DNA from: an uncultured Eubacteriales bacterium
GTDB taxonomy: Bacteria > Bacillota > Clostridia > Oscillospirales > CAG-382
Reading direction: 5' to 3'
NCBI GenBank assembly: GCA_900551295.1
Contig: URVJ01000014.1
Span: 5,784 to 69,783, forward strand
Length of the DNA stretch: 64,000 bases
The notes under the pieces are model-generated. The model was given only the letters and a program-made list of their open reading frames with translations. It was not told the origin of the DNA and ran no database searches. Position numbers and translations under genes: made by a program. This document shows, piece by piece, positions 26,388 through 35,133 of this stretch; the first letter of the stretch is position 1, and each line of letters opens with the position of its first letter.

Positions 26388-29300
26388 TTAGTTTTCGCAA
26401 ACTCTGATGACCGTATCTATATACTCTTTATTCTGCTCGTATACATCGGGAGAATCGGTTATTATCTGCTTTGCGGTTTCGTAAACGCTCTTTGCCACGG
26501 GCTGACCGTATACGGTGTGAAGCGCGCCGCCGTCGGAGATTGTGATGTAAGGAGTCATTACAAGCTTTGCGGTAAGCTTCTGCTTTTCCATCGGAATATT
26601 TACAAGCACACAGCTTATTACGTTATAGTCGGCGTGCTTTTCAAACACGATGTCGGTGCCGTTCTTATCATATGCAACACCGCTTACGGCTTTCTTTGCG
26701 GCAACGTCGTCAAGCGTCGGAAAACTGTTTTCAAAATTCGATTCAAGTCCTACGACAAATCCGTATTCGTTAAGTTCGCCGAAATATTCGGTTTCCCCGA
26801 TAGTTCTCAGAGAATGGCTGACGTTTGCAAGAAGTCTGAGTCCTGTATGCTCATCGGAACGTATTCCTGCGCTGTTCTGCGTTACGAGTGTCGAATCGTT
26901 GTCTTTAAACATTTCAACAGAGCCGTCGGAGCATATCTTTACAAGTCTTGAACGTGTATAATCGCCGGTAACAAGCGCATATTCGCAGTCACCGTCAAGC
27001 GCGAGAACGTAGTACGCATACTTTCCGTTCTTTATTGTGTTGTTATTGCCGGAGAATACTACGCGGTCGCCTTCTTTGAGTCCGCCGAAATCGGCGGCTT
27101 TATATTTACCGTTAGGCGCTATTGTCGGCATATCGGATCCGAGAGTTCCTTCCGAAAGGTCGATGTTTCCGGATTCAAATATGAAGTTTCTTACATATGC
27201 GTCGTTTTCCGCTTTGAATGTACCGCCGTTTACAACAACATTGCCGTAACGGTTCTCGGAAGAATTGAGAATTTCGCCGGGATATACCGCAATCACGCCG
27301 CCGCTGTACTTTTTCTCATCTTTGGGAATAAGTCTTACATAATCAAGGCTGTACTTACCGAATCCGCTTATAGCGTCGATACGTAATTCCTTGATCTTTC
27401 CCTTCCACTTTGAATTGCCTGTCATATCAACGGTAAAGGTCACAAATCCGTCGGAAGAATTGCCCCTGTGATAGTACTGTACGGACGCGGATTCGGAGTA
27501 ACCGTTCTGTGTTTCGGGGATAAAGAATACCTGGGTTGATGTCGATATCTTATCAGTATCAAGCGTGTAGGAAAGTCTCAGTTCTACTCCGGTGTAATCC
27601 TCGGCATTAAAGGTAAACTCTTTAAGATTGATGATAGGATCGTTAACGCCCGTGAAATCGTGGCTGAATATACCGTTTTCAACTTTTCCTGTGCCGTTGC
27701 AGCTGAAATCGTGATCGTCGGAGAATTCCCAGTGTCCGACAGTTTCCCATACTGCGTAAACAGTCGTGTTTCCGTGTATTCTATCGTATGTAACGGGTGA
27801 AATGTCATCAGGTTGGGTTGACCAGCCTGCAAACTTATATCCGAAACGGGAAATTCCTTTATTCGGAAGCGTCATGCCGCTTGTTGCCGCCATATCTTCG
27901 GGTATTCCCGAAACATCATCGGTCGTATTCTTATCGAACGTAATCATACCGGGGCAGAAAGCTATTTCATCTACCGTTATGCCGCTGTCGATATTGGTAG
28001 GAGTTATTTCAAATCCCGTGATTATTCCGTCAACGTTTGAAATATCGAAAGTATAGGTTGCGGCTTCGGTTGTTGTTACGGGCTTGGTATAGTTATAGGT
28101 TCCTGCGGTAGAAGTAACGGTAAGCTTTATCTGCGTAGAATCGTCCTTTGAGGAATTCTGTATTTTCAACAGGAACGCTTTCATATTGCCGGAATCAATA
28201 TCAAGCTTCTGAGATACGAACTTCAGCACGTTTCCGGAAGCTGCGTCGGTATCTGTTGCAAGCGCCTGTAAAACGCCGCCCGAAACCTTTACGTTGAATC
28301 CGTTTACTACCGACATTCCGTCAAGATAGCCATCGCGGTCGAATGTCCAGTGATCGGCTTTTCTCCAGGACGCATAGACAGTGGTATTTTCGGTGACATT
28401 TACCGAGCCTACCGTCTTATCAGAGCCTTTTTCGGTTGTCCAGCCGTTGAAAATATAATATTCGCGGACGGGATTTGCCGAAGAAAGAACAGTATTGTTC
28501 TTGGCATACTTATTTGCCTCGGGAAGTCCGGTTACGCCCTCCGCACCGCCGTCATATGTGAGCGTAAAGCAGGGAGTCTGTCCGGTTACGGTAATTTCAA
28601 GGTTTGCCTTAACGTTTTCGTCTGCCTTGGAGACTGCCGTTACGGTAACTACGCCGTTATTCTTTGAGGTGAACACGCCGTTTTCGTCAACAACGGCTAT
28701 GTTTTCGTTATCCACGCTCCAGAACACGTCGCTTACGGTCTCTGTTTCGGGCACGGTCTTTATGCTGAGGTTAAGCTTTTCTCCGTCGGATTCGGTTGTG
28801 TTCTTTGAAGAAACAATGCTTATGGAAGTCGGCGGGCAAAGGTAAGCGGGAGTTACGTTTTCGGTAAGAGTAACGTTAAGCTCATCATATATAAGCTTTG
28901 CTATATTATCCATACCGGTATCTCCGGGGTGATTTGCGACACCGTTATGCTCAAACTTTCCTATTGCCTTGTTTTCATTTGTATTGAGGGTATGGAGATA
29001 TGCAACTCTTACGCCGAGTTCTTCCGCGGCGTCCTTCATTCCGTCAACTTTGCCCGATCCTCCCCAGAAAGGAGTACATACGACAATGTTTGCGTCCGGA
29101 ACGTTTTCACGAAGGAATTTTACAAGCTGTATAACTGCTGCTTTATATGTATTTCTGTTATCGATAGTTACGTTTTCGCCCATCTGAATGGTGATTATTT
29201 CAGGCGTGCTTGACATACCGTCCATTATCGACTTTATCCGGTTGAAATAGCTTGTAAAGTCGGTAGTCGTTGCAATGGCTTTCTCAAATTCGGCAAAGTT

Positions 29301-30830
29301 GCACTTTTTGAATTCAACTTCTCCGTATTTATCCGAGAGATAATACTGAAGTCTGTGCGCGTAATCGAGTTCTTCGGCAGAAGCAGCCATGCCCCAGTTT
29401 CCGTACCAGCCGATGCTTTCGGCTTTGCCGTGCTGAAGTATGGAGTTTCCGAGCATGAACATATTCATGCCGTAATAAGCGGTCTTGTTGTCCTGCTGTC
29501 CGGAAACGGAAATTGTAATGTCGGCGGTTATGCTCTTATCGTAATCCGAAACTGCGGTTACGGTAACGTCGCCGTTGATCTTACCGGTAAGGGTAAGCGT
29601 TCCGTCGTCATTCTTTTTTACTGCGGCGTTATTATTGTTTGTCTTGTAAGAAACGGTAGTTGCCGCTTTCTTTATATTGGTATTGACATTCGGTGTAATC
29701 GTAACCGTGCCGTTTTCCTCGGTTATGGATTTTGCCGACGCGGATAACGTCAGTTCATATATCGGATCTTCTTCGGGTTCACCGGGATAGAACGCGACGG
29801 TATCGAAATGAACCTTGCCGGCATGAGTCGGCTGAAGCATGAAGCACACTATATTTCCCGTATAATTCGGAAGTGTTGAAAGGTCAAACAAAGTTTCGCC
29901 GAATTCCGTCATGTTGGATTCAATCTTAGGTCTGAATATATTTGTTTCGTTATAAGCGGAATCCGCGGTAAGACGGTAGTATATCTTCATATCCGTTGCT
30001 GCGGTTTCGTTCTTATACTTTAAATAGAGATATCTTGCCTGTTCTGTCGGAACCGCCATATTACCGGGAGAGTTCATCGCGCCCTGGTTCTGATCGGCTT
30101 TATTGTTTACGGTAAGCACACCGTCTGCCACAGACGACTCGAATTTTCCCCATGAACTCCAGCCCTGTACTCCGTCGTCAAAAGTATATTCGACAACCGG
30201 CGCGTATTCGTAAAAGCCGATCTCGTCAATATACATCTTATCGCCGACAGCGCTGCTGTTGAAGTTGAAAATGAACTGTGTGCAGACGCCGTCCCATGTC
30301 GAAACATCGCCCTCAAGCTTTTTCCATACAGTCTGATATGTGTCGGTCTTTGCCTTGAAACCTACACTGAAAGAATTTGCTTCGGATATACCGCTTACGC
30401 CTTTCTTATAGAAGTACACGTGTATTCCGGTAGAGCTTGTGAGATTTCTGACTCTCATCTTGATATACTTTGCCTTTGACGTATCAAGAGAAAACGTCGG
30501 AGATGTGATTGCTCCGCTGTTGCCGGTGGAAACATATTCGGCGACAAGATTTCCGTCCTCATAAGAAGCTTTGTTCTTGCCGTTCCAGTTGCCCCAGCCG
30601 GTTATGCCGTTGTCAAAAGTCCATCTGAGTACCGGATCTGCCGGATTCTTTTCCCACACCGCATAGAGGTCGATATCCGCAGTCTCTTGTTCCTCTGCCT
30701 GCCGTGAGTCTTGTTCGGTCTGCACGCTTTCTTCGGCGCTTTCAACCTCGGTCACAGCCGGGCTGATTGCAAATGCCGCATTTGACATCAGCATTGCAAA
30801 ACAAACCAAAACGCTAAGTAGTTTTTTCAT
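26388..30830 (-). CDS. Giant secreted SGNH-hydrolase multidomain protein
   Basis: 1480 residues. Signal peptide KKLLSVLVCFAMLMSNAAFA. Two beta-sandwich, carbohydrate-binding-like modules come first (DNGITGWGNWNGK, DDGVQGWSSWGKF; about 65-335). A BIG2-type Ig domain follows (VTVTAVSDYDKSITADITIS). Then comes an SGNH/GDSL-type esterase domain (about 450-655): block I FMLGNSILQHG, block III IQMGEN, and HPGDTGMDN with the catalytic pair. A second BIG2 domain and two InlB repeats (FNGWTTEKGSDKTVG, FAGWSTQPDDISPVT) alternate with more sandwich modules. The last 125 residues are a module shared with two neighbouring genes. Together these suggest a secreted deacetylase/esterase acting on a plant or mucin glycan. 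No SLH or sortase anchor is seen. Confidence 0.87.
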   Translation of the reverse strand: MKKLLSVLVCFAMLMSNAAFAISPAVTEVESAEESVQTEQDSRQAEEQETADIDLYAVWEKNPADPVLRWTFDNGITGWGNWNGKNKASYEDGNLVAEYVSTGNSGAITSPTFSLDTSKAKYIKMRVRNLTSSTGIHVYFYKKGVSGISEANSFSVGFKAKTDTYQTVWKKLEGDVSTWDGVCTQFIFNFNSSAVGDKMYIDEIGFYEYAPVVEYTFDDGVQGWSSWGKFESSVADGVLTVNNKADQNQGAMNSPGNMAVPTEQARYLYLKYKNETAATDMKIYYRLTADSAYNETNIFRPKIESNMTEFGETLFDLSTLPNYTGNIVCFMLQPTHAGKVHFDTVAFYPGEPEEDPIYELTLSASAKSITEENGTVTITPNVNTNIKKAATTVSYKTNNNNAAVKKNDDGTLTLTGKINGDVTVTAVSDYDKSITADITISVSGQQDNKTAYYGMNMFMLGNSILQHGKAESIGWYGNWGMAASAEELDYAHRLQYYLSDKYGEVEFKKCNFAEFEKAIATTTDFTSYFNRIKSIMDGMSSTPEIITIQMGENVTIDNRNTYKAAVIQLVKFLRENVPDANIVVCTPFWGGSGKVDGMKDAAEELGVRVAYLHTLNTNENKAIGKFEHNGVANHPGDTGMDNIAKLIYDELNVTLTENVTPAYLCPPTSISIVSSKNTTESDGEKLNLSIKTVPETETVSDVFWSVDNENIAVVDENGVFTSKNNGVVTVTAVSKADENVKANLEITVTGQTPCFTLTYDGGAEGVTGLPEANKYAKNNTVLSSANPVREYYIFNGWTTEKGSDKTVGSVNVTENTTVYASWRKADHWTFDRDGYLDGMSVVNGFNVKVSGGVLQALATDTDAASGNVLKFVSQKLDIDSGNMKAFLLKIQNSSKDDSTQIKLTVTSTAGTYNYTKPVTTTEAATYTFDISNVDGIITGFEITPTNIDSGITVDEIAFCPGMITFDKNTTDDVSGIPEDMAATSGMTLPNKGISRFGYKFAGWSTQPDDISPVTYDRIHGNTTVYAVWETVGHWEFSDDHDFSCNGTGKVENGIFSHDFTGVNDPIINLKEFTFNAEDYTGVELRLSYTLDTDKISTSTQVFFIPETQNGYSESASVQYYHRGNSSDGFVTFTVDMTGNSKWKGKIKELRIDAISGFGKYSLDYVRLIPKDEKKYSGGVIAVYPGEILNSSENRYGNVVVNGGTFKAENDAYVRNFIFESGNIDLSEGTLGSDMPTIAPNGKYKAADFGGLKEGDRVVFSGNNNTIKNGKYAYYVLALDGDCEYALVTGDYTRSRLVKICSDGSVEMFKDNDSTLVTQNSAGIRSDEHTGLRLLANVSHSLRTIGETEYFGELNEYGFVVGLESNFENSFPTLDDVAAKKAVSGVAYDKNGTDIVFEKHADYNVISCVLVNIPMEKQKLTAKLVMTPYITISDGGALHTVYGQPVAKSVYETAKQIITDSPDVYEQNKEYIDTVIRVCEN

Positions 30831-30873
30831 TTTTCTTACCCTCTCCTTGCATATGCAAAAATTTTATATATTG

Positions 30874-30902
30874 ATTATATACCTTTTTTTACATATTTCA
30901 AA
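30874..30902 (-). promoter_or_regulatory. Probable promoter of the SGNH protein gene
   Basis: Minus strand: TTTGAA (30902-30897), 17-base spacer, TATAAT (30879-30874), 44 bases before the ATG. An AAGGAGAGG site follows. Confidence 0.65.
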
Positions 30903-31034
30903 GGAGATTTTTGTAAAAAAACGCCATACGTTATAAAAATCGTTTGTTTGCACAATTCGGGCAAATATTTTTTGTGACATATGCAGTGTTTTCAGCGCAA
31001 TCTTGTTTTGCCCTGCGACAAATGCGCTATATAT

Positions 31035-31066
31035 AGAAAAACCGTCCCGGGCAAATGAGACGGTTT
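31035..31066 (-). terminator. Terminator after the 37-codon gene
   Basis: Minus strand: AAACCGTC (31066-31059) pairs with GACGGTTT (31046-31039), 12-base loop, then T-rich. It closes the unit formed by the gene at 31244 and the short gene. Confidence 0.78.
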
Positions 31067-31105
31067 GTTTACATTATTGAAAATTATATCGGAATTGTGC
31101 GGCTG

Positions 31106-31219
31106 TCAGTCGTTCCAGAGCTTATCGGCGTCGATAATAGTATCCTCGCCGCTTGCCATTATAATGTCGCTGCCGAGTTTCACAACCGATATATCGGGTT
31201 CTTCATAATATTTTTTCAT
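31106..31219 (-). CDS. Short acidic peptide gene, copy 1 (37 residues)
   Basis: ATG at 31219, TGA ending at 31106. A GAGGTG ribosome site is 9 bases upstream. The peptide begins MKKYYEEPDISVVKLGSDII and ends IDADKLWND. It begins 24 bases after the stop of the secreted protein at 31244 and is followed by a terminator, so it is the last cistron of that transcript. It resembles the 41-residue product at 37428: both read [KR]-x-Y-x-x-P-[DE]-[IM]-[ST], then D-I-[IL], then I-D-A-D near the end. There is no signal peptide. I know of no assigned function. A precursor peptide, or a small cell-surface or regulatory peptide, are possibilities. Confidence 0.75.
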   Translation of the reverse strand: MKKYYEEPDISVVKLGSDIIMASGEDTIIDADKLWND

Positions 31220-31243
31220 AACTGTTTACACCTCGTTTTACGC

Positions 31244-32815
31244 TCAGATAGTTTCAAAGTTTCCGGCTTTTGCGGACGCTACGCTTGCCGCGACGGGTGT
31301 GCCGTAGGAAATCGTGCCGTCGGAATACTTGATATAGGTTCTTGCGACAATTATATCCGAATTATACTGCGCGGGTATTCCGGTTACAACTCCCGTAAAG
31401 AGCGTTGTATCGTCGTCAAAATCAACGGCGAGATGCTTATCTTCTCCCGAAGCCTTATTATAGGAAACGCCGGTTGCATACTTCGACGTGTCAATATCGA
31501 GAGCAAGGCCGTATACGGATTTGCCGAGAGCGTCAAGCGCAGTTTTTCTGGCAACTATCCAGCCGTATTCCTCAACGTCATCTGCGCGGTGCTTGCTGTT
31601 ATCGGCTGCCGCAAGGAAACGTACTCCGGAATATTTGGTGTTGTCGCAATAGCTTATGGGCGCATACGCTCCGGTTTCTTTTGTAAGCGTTTCGGGCGCG
31701 GAAATCTGTTCGAGTACAAAATCGTCAACCTTGAAATTCTTGTAGCCGTTTGTTGCTATCTGCACGCCCCAAGGCATATAGTCCACATGATTGTAGTCAT
31801 ATCCGGGTTTGGGATCGAAAATGAACGTTCCCGAAATTTCAGTCCATTCCCAGCCGTTTTCGCCTTGTGTGAGTGCGCCGGAGCCTTTAATTACGTCAGA
31901 AAAGCTCTTGTTTTTTGATTCTGCGGAATCATAATATGTGTAATACTTATAGAGAGTGAAGTTGCTGCCGTCGGGTACGACGGTATCGGTTTCGCCTGCT
32001 TTTCCGAGTGTTGTAAAGGTAAACTTGAAGGAATATCTGTAAACGGCGCCGGGAACAAAATCGTTCTTATATCTGAGTATCGGATATTCGCGTGTTACGC
32101 CGTTTTTACCGACAAGCTCAATGCACTTGTTGCCTGGGTTCAAGCTGTCGTCGGTAACAGCAACCGTATCGTAGGAATACCAGTCGTTTACGTTGGCACC
32201 GGTATCGGCTGCTCTGAGAGTGACATTTCTGAGTTTAAACGTATAGCTCTTGTTCTCATATGCGATAAATGTAAGCGCGTCAACCTTTCCGTCGGCGTTT
32301 GCGGCATAGTCCGCGGGAATATCTCCGGTTACGGTTACTTTGAGCCAGCCTCCGTTTTTATCGGGATAAGAAGTTGATGTATTCTTCCAGCAAAGCGCGT
32401 TATCGGCTCTCGCACCCGTGTCGGGTTTAACATAGTTGAACGCAGGCTCAACATGAACGCCGTCGTCGCTGCAGTCTGCCAGAGCCACTTCATAGCTCAG
32501 CTCATATCTTGCGCCAGCCTCAAACGTAATCGGATATTTAAAAGTTGTGTAAGTGGCGGCGACCGTCGGAGAAACGGTTATAACGCCCTCGCTATCGAGA
32601 GTTGCGCTCGCATTCCATGAATCTGCGATCTTCGAGGAATCGAAAAGGTTGGGATATTCGCCCTCAAGAACGGCATCAGCGCCTTGCTCGTTATAGAGCG
32701 CATCAACCTGCGTTTCGCCGGCATATTCGGTCTCAATCTCCGCCGGAGCTGCCTGTGCATACAGTGTAAGGCAGGCAAGAGCGGCGGCAAGCACCGCCGT
32801 AAGATTCTTTTTCAT
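31244..32815 (-). CDS. Secreted two-sandwich protein with shared C-terminus
   Basis: 523 residues. Signal peptide KKNLTAVLAAALACLTLYAQ with A-x-A cleavage near residue 22. Two beta-sandwich modules follow (about 55-200 and 205-380). They look like CBM4/9/22-type carbohydrate-binding folds (FEAGARYELSYEVALADCSD; YRYSFKFTFTTLGKAGETD). The last 125 residues (YSGVRFLAAADNSKH to the end) are a module shared with the proteins at 26388 and 35134. No catalytic motif is seen. It has its own promoter with a long leader and forms a two-gene unit with the 37-codon gene. Confidence 0.83.
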   Translation of the reverse strand: MKKNLTAVLAAALACLTLYAQAAPAEIETEYAGETQVDALYNEQGADAVLEGEYPNLFDSSKIADSWNASATLDSEGVITVSPTVAATYTTFKYPITFEAGARYELSYEVALADCSDDGVHVEPAFNYVKPDTGARADNALCWKNTSTSYPDKNGGWLKVTVTGDIPADYAANADGKVDALTFIAYENKSYTFKLRNVTLRAADTGANVNDWYSYDTVAVTDDSLNPGNKCIELVGKNGVTREYPILRYKNDFVPGAVYRYSFKFTFTTLGKAGETDTVVPDGSNFTLYKYYTYYDSAESKNKSFSDVIKGSGALTQGENGWEWTEISGTFIFDPKPGYDYNHVDYMPWGVQIATNGYKNFKVDDFVLEQISAPETLTKETGAYAPISYCDNTKYSGVRFLAAADNSKHRADDVEEYGWIVARKTALDALGKSVYGLALDIDTSKYATGVSYNKASGEDKHLAVDFDDDTTLFTGVVTGIPAQYNSDIIVARTYIKYSDGTISYGTPVAASVASAKAGNFETI

Positions 32816-32968
32816 TTTACAAAACCTCTTTCTGCATTTTTTACGGCTTTCGCCGTTAATTACTTTAGTTTACGCACTCCGTTTGCCCCCTCGCAAGCTA
32901 TACGGAAAAAATATGACATTTTAAATCCACAATTATTCTCCTTCAATGTGATTTTCGAGGTCATGTTC

Positions 32969-32997
32969 AGTTTACCGCATTTTTGAGTTATTGTCAA
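32969..32997 (-). promoter_or_regulatory. Promoter of the secreted protein at 31244
   Basis: Minus strand: TTGACA (32997-32992), 17-base spacer, TAAACT (32974-32969). Confidence 0.7.
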
Positions 32998-33130
32998 TAA
33001 AAAATCCTGATTTTTCCTGTATGCTATCTTAATTTTGGCAATATGCACAAATCATTAGCGTAATTTAGGCGATTTTACCTATTGCTCAATGCTATTCAAA
33101 AAAGTGTCAAAGATTGCCGTAAAATGATAA

Positions 33131-33169
33131 AAAACAATCCGCCGTACCGTTTGCAGGCAATACAGCGGA
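33131..33169 (-). terminator. Terminator after the ADP-ribosylglycohydrolase gene
   Basis: Minus strand: TCCGC (33169-33165) with GCGGA (33142-33138) closes a loop containing further short pairing, followed by TTGTTTTTTAT. Confidence 0.55.
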
Positions 33170-33191
33170 CAAAATATGATATAATCAGAAA

Positions 33192-34985
33192 TTATATGAC
33201 TTTTTCAACGGTGGTTACCCACTCTCCGCATGCATAAAGCGTACCGAAAGCCATAAAGAATTCTCCGGCTTTTCCGTCGCGGAAAACAACTTCGATATTG
33301 CTCCTGTAATTTTGGAGTTCAACGGCTTTGACGTAATTGCCGCAGCGGTGGAACGCAGGAACGTAGTAATCGGCGCGGCAGTCGATTATTTCTTTTCCGT
33401 CAAGAAACAGCTTGAACGGACGCGTGCCTGCCGCAATAAGTCTTACCTGTTTTTTGACGCCGTACACTCCGCAGGAATACGTATATTCTCCGTCCGGGAC
33501 GGTAAAGAAAGCCTCCGTTGCCTCAAAAATGCACTGTTTTCCTGATTTTCTGTCGGTTACGATCCATGGAGACGTTCCGACAAGTCCCGTTTCAATATCA
33601 AATGACAGTCCGCTGATACTGAGCGTGACGGTAAGCGCATTGAGATTTGCCCTGTGCGGCGCAGGCTTGTAATTCACGGTGAAATCAATATAGGCACTCT
33701 CGCCTCTTTCAATGCTGAAAAAGTCACATTCCGGCACGGCGTTCCAGCCGTCGGGCACGCTCAGAGTTATACCGCAATCTTTTTTTCCGTCTGTTATATT
33801 CGTGATTTTAAGACGGTATTTATTCAGTTTATCGGGATATGCCGCGACGTCTTCGGGATAGCACAGGCTTATGAGCAGAGGTTTTATGCAGATAAGCGAT
33901 TCATGAGAGCCTGTTTCCCAATCCGCAACGGCGTCAAAATCGCTTGTCCAGTCGGGCGCAAGATTCGGCACGGCACCGAAATCTTTTGGAAGTTCAAGTC
34001 CTATACCGGTCTTATAATACTTTTGCGTTTTTGCGGCGAGAAAAGCGACTTTACGGCAGAAATCGCCTATTGTTCCGTTCTGATGCATATTTATTACGCA
34101 GTGTCCGAGTATAAGCTCTTCGCCTATCGGATTTGTCCACTTTGAAGATATAAGCGACGGGTTCATTATTCCGAAGATAGAACCAACGGTAGCTCCCGTA
34201 CAGTCGGTATCGTATCCGAGTCCCACGGCTGTGCATATCGTTTTATCAAAGCTGCCCCTGCCCGAAACAAGGCTGAGCAGTATAAACGCAAGGTTTATTG
34301 TAACGTCGGTAAAGTTCTGCACCTTATACTTTGCAAGAAATTCCTCTCTTACTTTCATGACGTCGCAGTGCTTATCCCACATGGAAAGCACGTCGCAAAG
34401 ACCGTTTTTGAGTCTGCTGCCGTACGGCACAAAGCACAGCGCCTCGCCTATCATTTCGCGAAGATCGCTCTTTATAAAGGCAAGGCTTTCAAGCGCAGCC
34501 AAAAACATTTCGGCGTACAGTCCGTCTCCGTCGTGGTCGTTGCAGGCGTCCTCACGCGAAAGAGCCGCCGCAAGCGCAGGATTTGCAGGTGCAAGGCACG
34601 CCCACAGTTCGCTTCTTATGGCAGCGCCCATTCCGTCGGTAAATTTATTGTTATACTGTCCCGAAAGAGGAGCGTAAAGGCGCATTTTCTGATTATTCAC
34701 GCTTACTCCGTATTCGTCGGGCAAGCTGTCGGCCATATGCGTCTGCCACAGCTCGCCGAGATTTTTTCTGCATACCGGGAAACCCGTGCGCAGTATACAT
34801 TCGAGATTTATGACCTGAAGATCAAGGTCGTCGTTTGGCAGCATCCCCGTCGGAACGGGATCATAGTAGGTTATTTCGTGAACGTCGGTATTTCCCTCAT
34901 ATTTCATGCCGAGAGTTCCGCCGACGGTCTTTCCGGTAAAGCAGCCTCTTACTTTTTCAAAATAGTTATCAAAATTCAGCTTCAT
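33192..34985 (-). CDS. ADP-ribosylglycohydrolase-family protein
   Basis: 597 residues; GGAGGA 7 bases before the ATG. The N-terminal 330 residues carry the DraG/ARH fold signatures: VRGCFTGKTVGGTLGMKYEG near the start, the metal-binding PNDDLDLQ (equivalent to TDDT), and the second metal motif GLGYDTDCTGATVGSIFGIM. The remaining 260 residues are beta-rich (an Ig-like and a sandwich domain), typical of members in polysaccharide loci. The classical activity is removal of ADP-ribose from proteins. Members with extra C-terminal domains beside glycosidases may instead cleave another N- or O-glycoside, which is inference. There is no signal peptide, so it is cytosolic. It stands alone between two terminators inside the surface-protein region. 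Confidence 0.88.
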   Translation of the reverse strand: MKLNFDNYFEKVRGCFTGKTVGGTLGMKYEGNTDVHEITYYDPVPTGMLPNDDLDLQVINLECILRTGFPVCRKNLGELWQTHMADSLPDEYGVSVNNQKMRLYAPLSGQYNNKFTDGMGAAIRSELWACLAPANPALAAALSREDACNDHDGDGLYAEMFLAALESLAFIKSDLREMIGEALCFVPYGSRLKNGLCDVLSMWDKHCDVMKVREEFLAKYKVQNFTDVTINLAFILLSLVSGRGSFDKTICTAVGLGYDTDCTGATVGSIFGIMNPSLISSKWTNPIGEELILGHCVINMHQNGTIGDFCRKVAFLAAKTQKYYKTGIGLELPKDFGAVPNLAPDWTSDFDAVADWETGSHESLICIKPLLISLCYPEDVAAYPDKLNKYRLKITNITDGKKDCGITLSVPDGWNAVPECDFFSIERGESAYIDFTVNYKPAPHRANLNALTVTLSISGLSFDIETGLVGTSPWIVTDRKSGKQCIFEATEAFFTVPDGEYTYSCGVYGVKKQVRLIAAGTRPFKLFLDGKEIIDCRADYYVPAFHRCGNYVKAVELQNYRSNIEVVFRDGKAGEFFMAFGTLYACGEWVTTVEKVI

Positions 34986-35040
34986 TGTCTTTCCTCCGTA
35001 TGCGCGCCGCGTTCTTTACGGCTGTATTATGAAAAATGAA

Positions 35041-35073
35041 CTGCCGGAGGCATAGATAAAATCAGTCCGGCAG
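35041..35073 (-). terminator. Terminator after the secreted protein at 35134
   Basis: Perfect 8-base stem CTGCCGGA (35073-35066 with 35048-35041 on the minus strand) with a 17-base loop, followed by a T-rich stretch. Confidence 0.65.
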
Positions 35074-35133
35074 CCCAAAAGGAGAGAGTATTTATATATG
35101 CTTTCACATATATTCCAAAACATTTATTACGGC

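Larger units (their letters stand above)
32816..33191 (-). other. Intergenic region with promoter and long leader
   Basis: 376 bases between the ADP-ribosylglycohydrolase-family gene and the secreted protein at 31244. It holds the terminator of the former (33131-33169) and the promoter of the latter (32969-32997), leaving a leader of about 150 bases. I see no gene or known riboswitch in the remaining AT-rich part. Confidence 0.6.

Noticed and set aside
31055..31918. 287-codon plus-strand frame
   Set aside because: Antisense to the secreted protein at 31244 and the short peptide gene, both with good ribosome sites and, in one case, a signal peptide.
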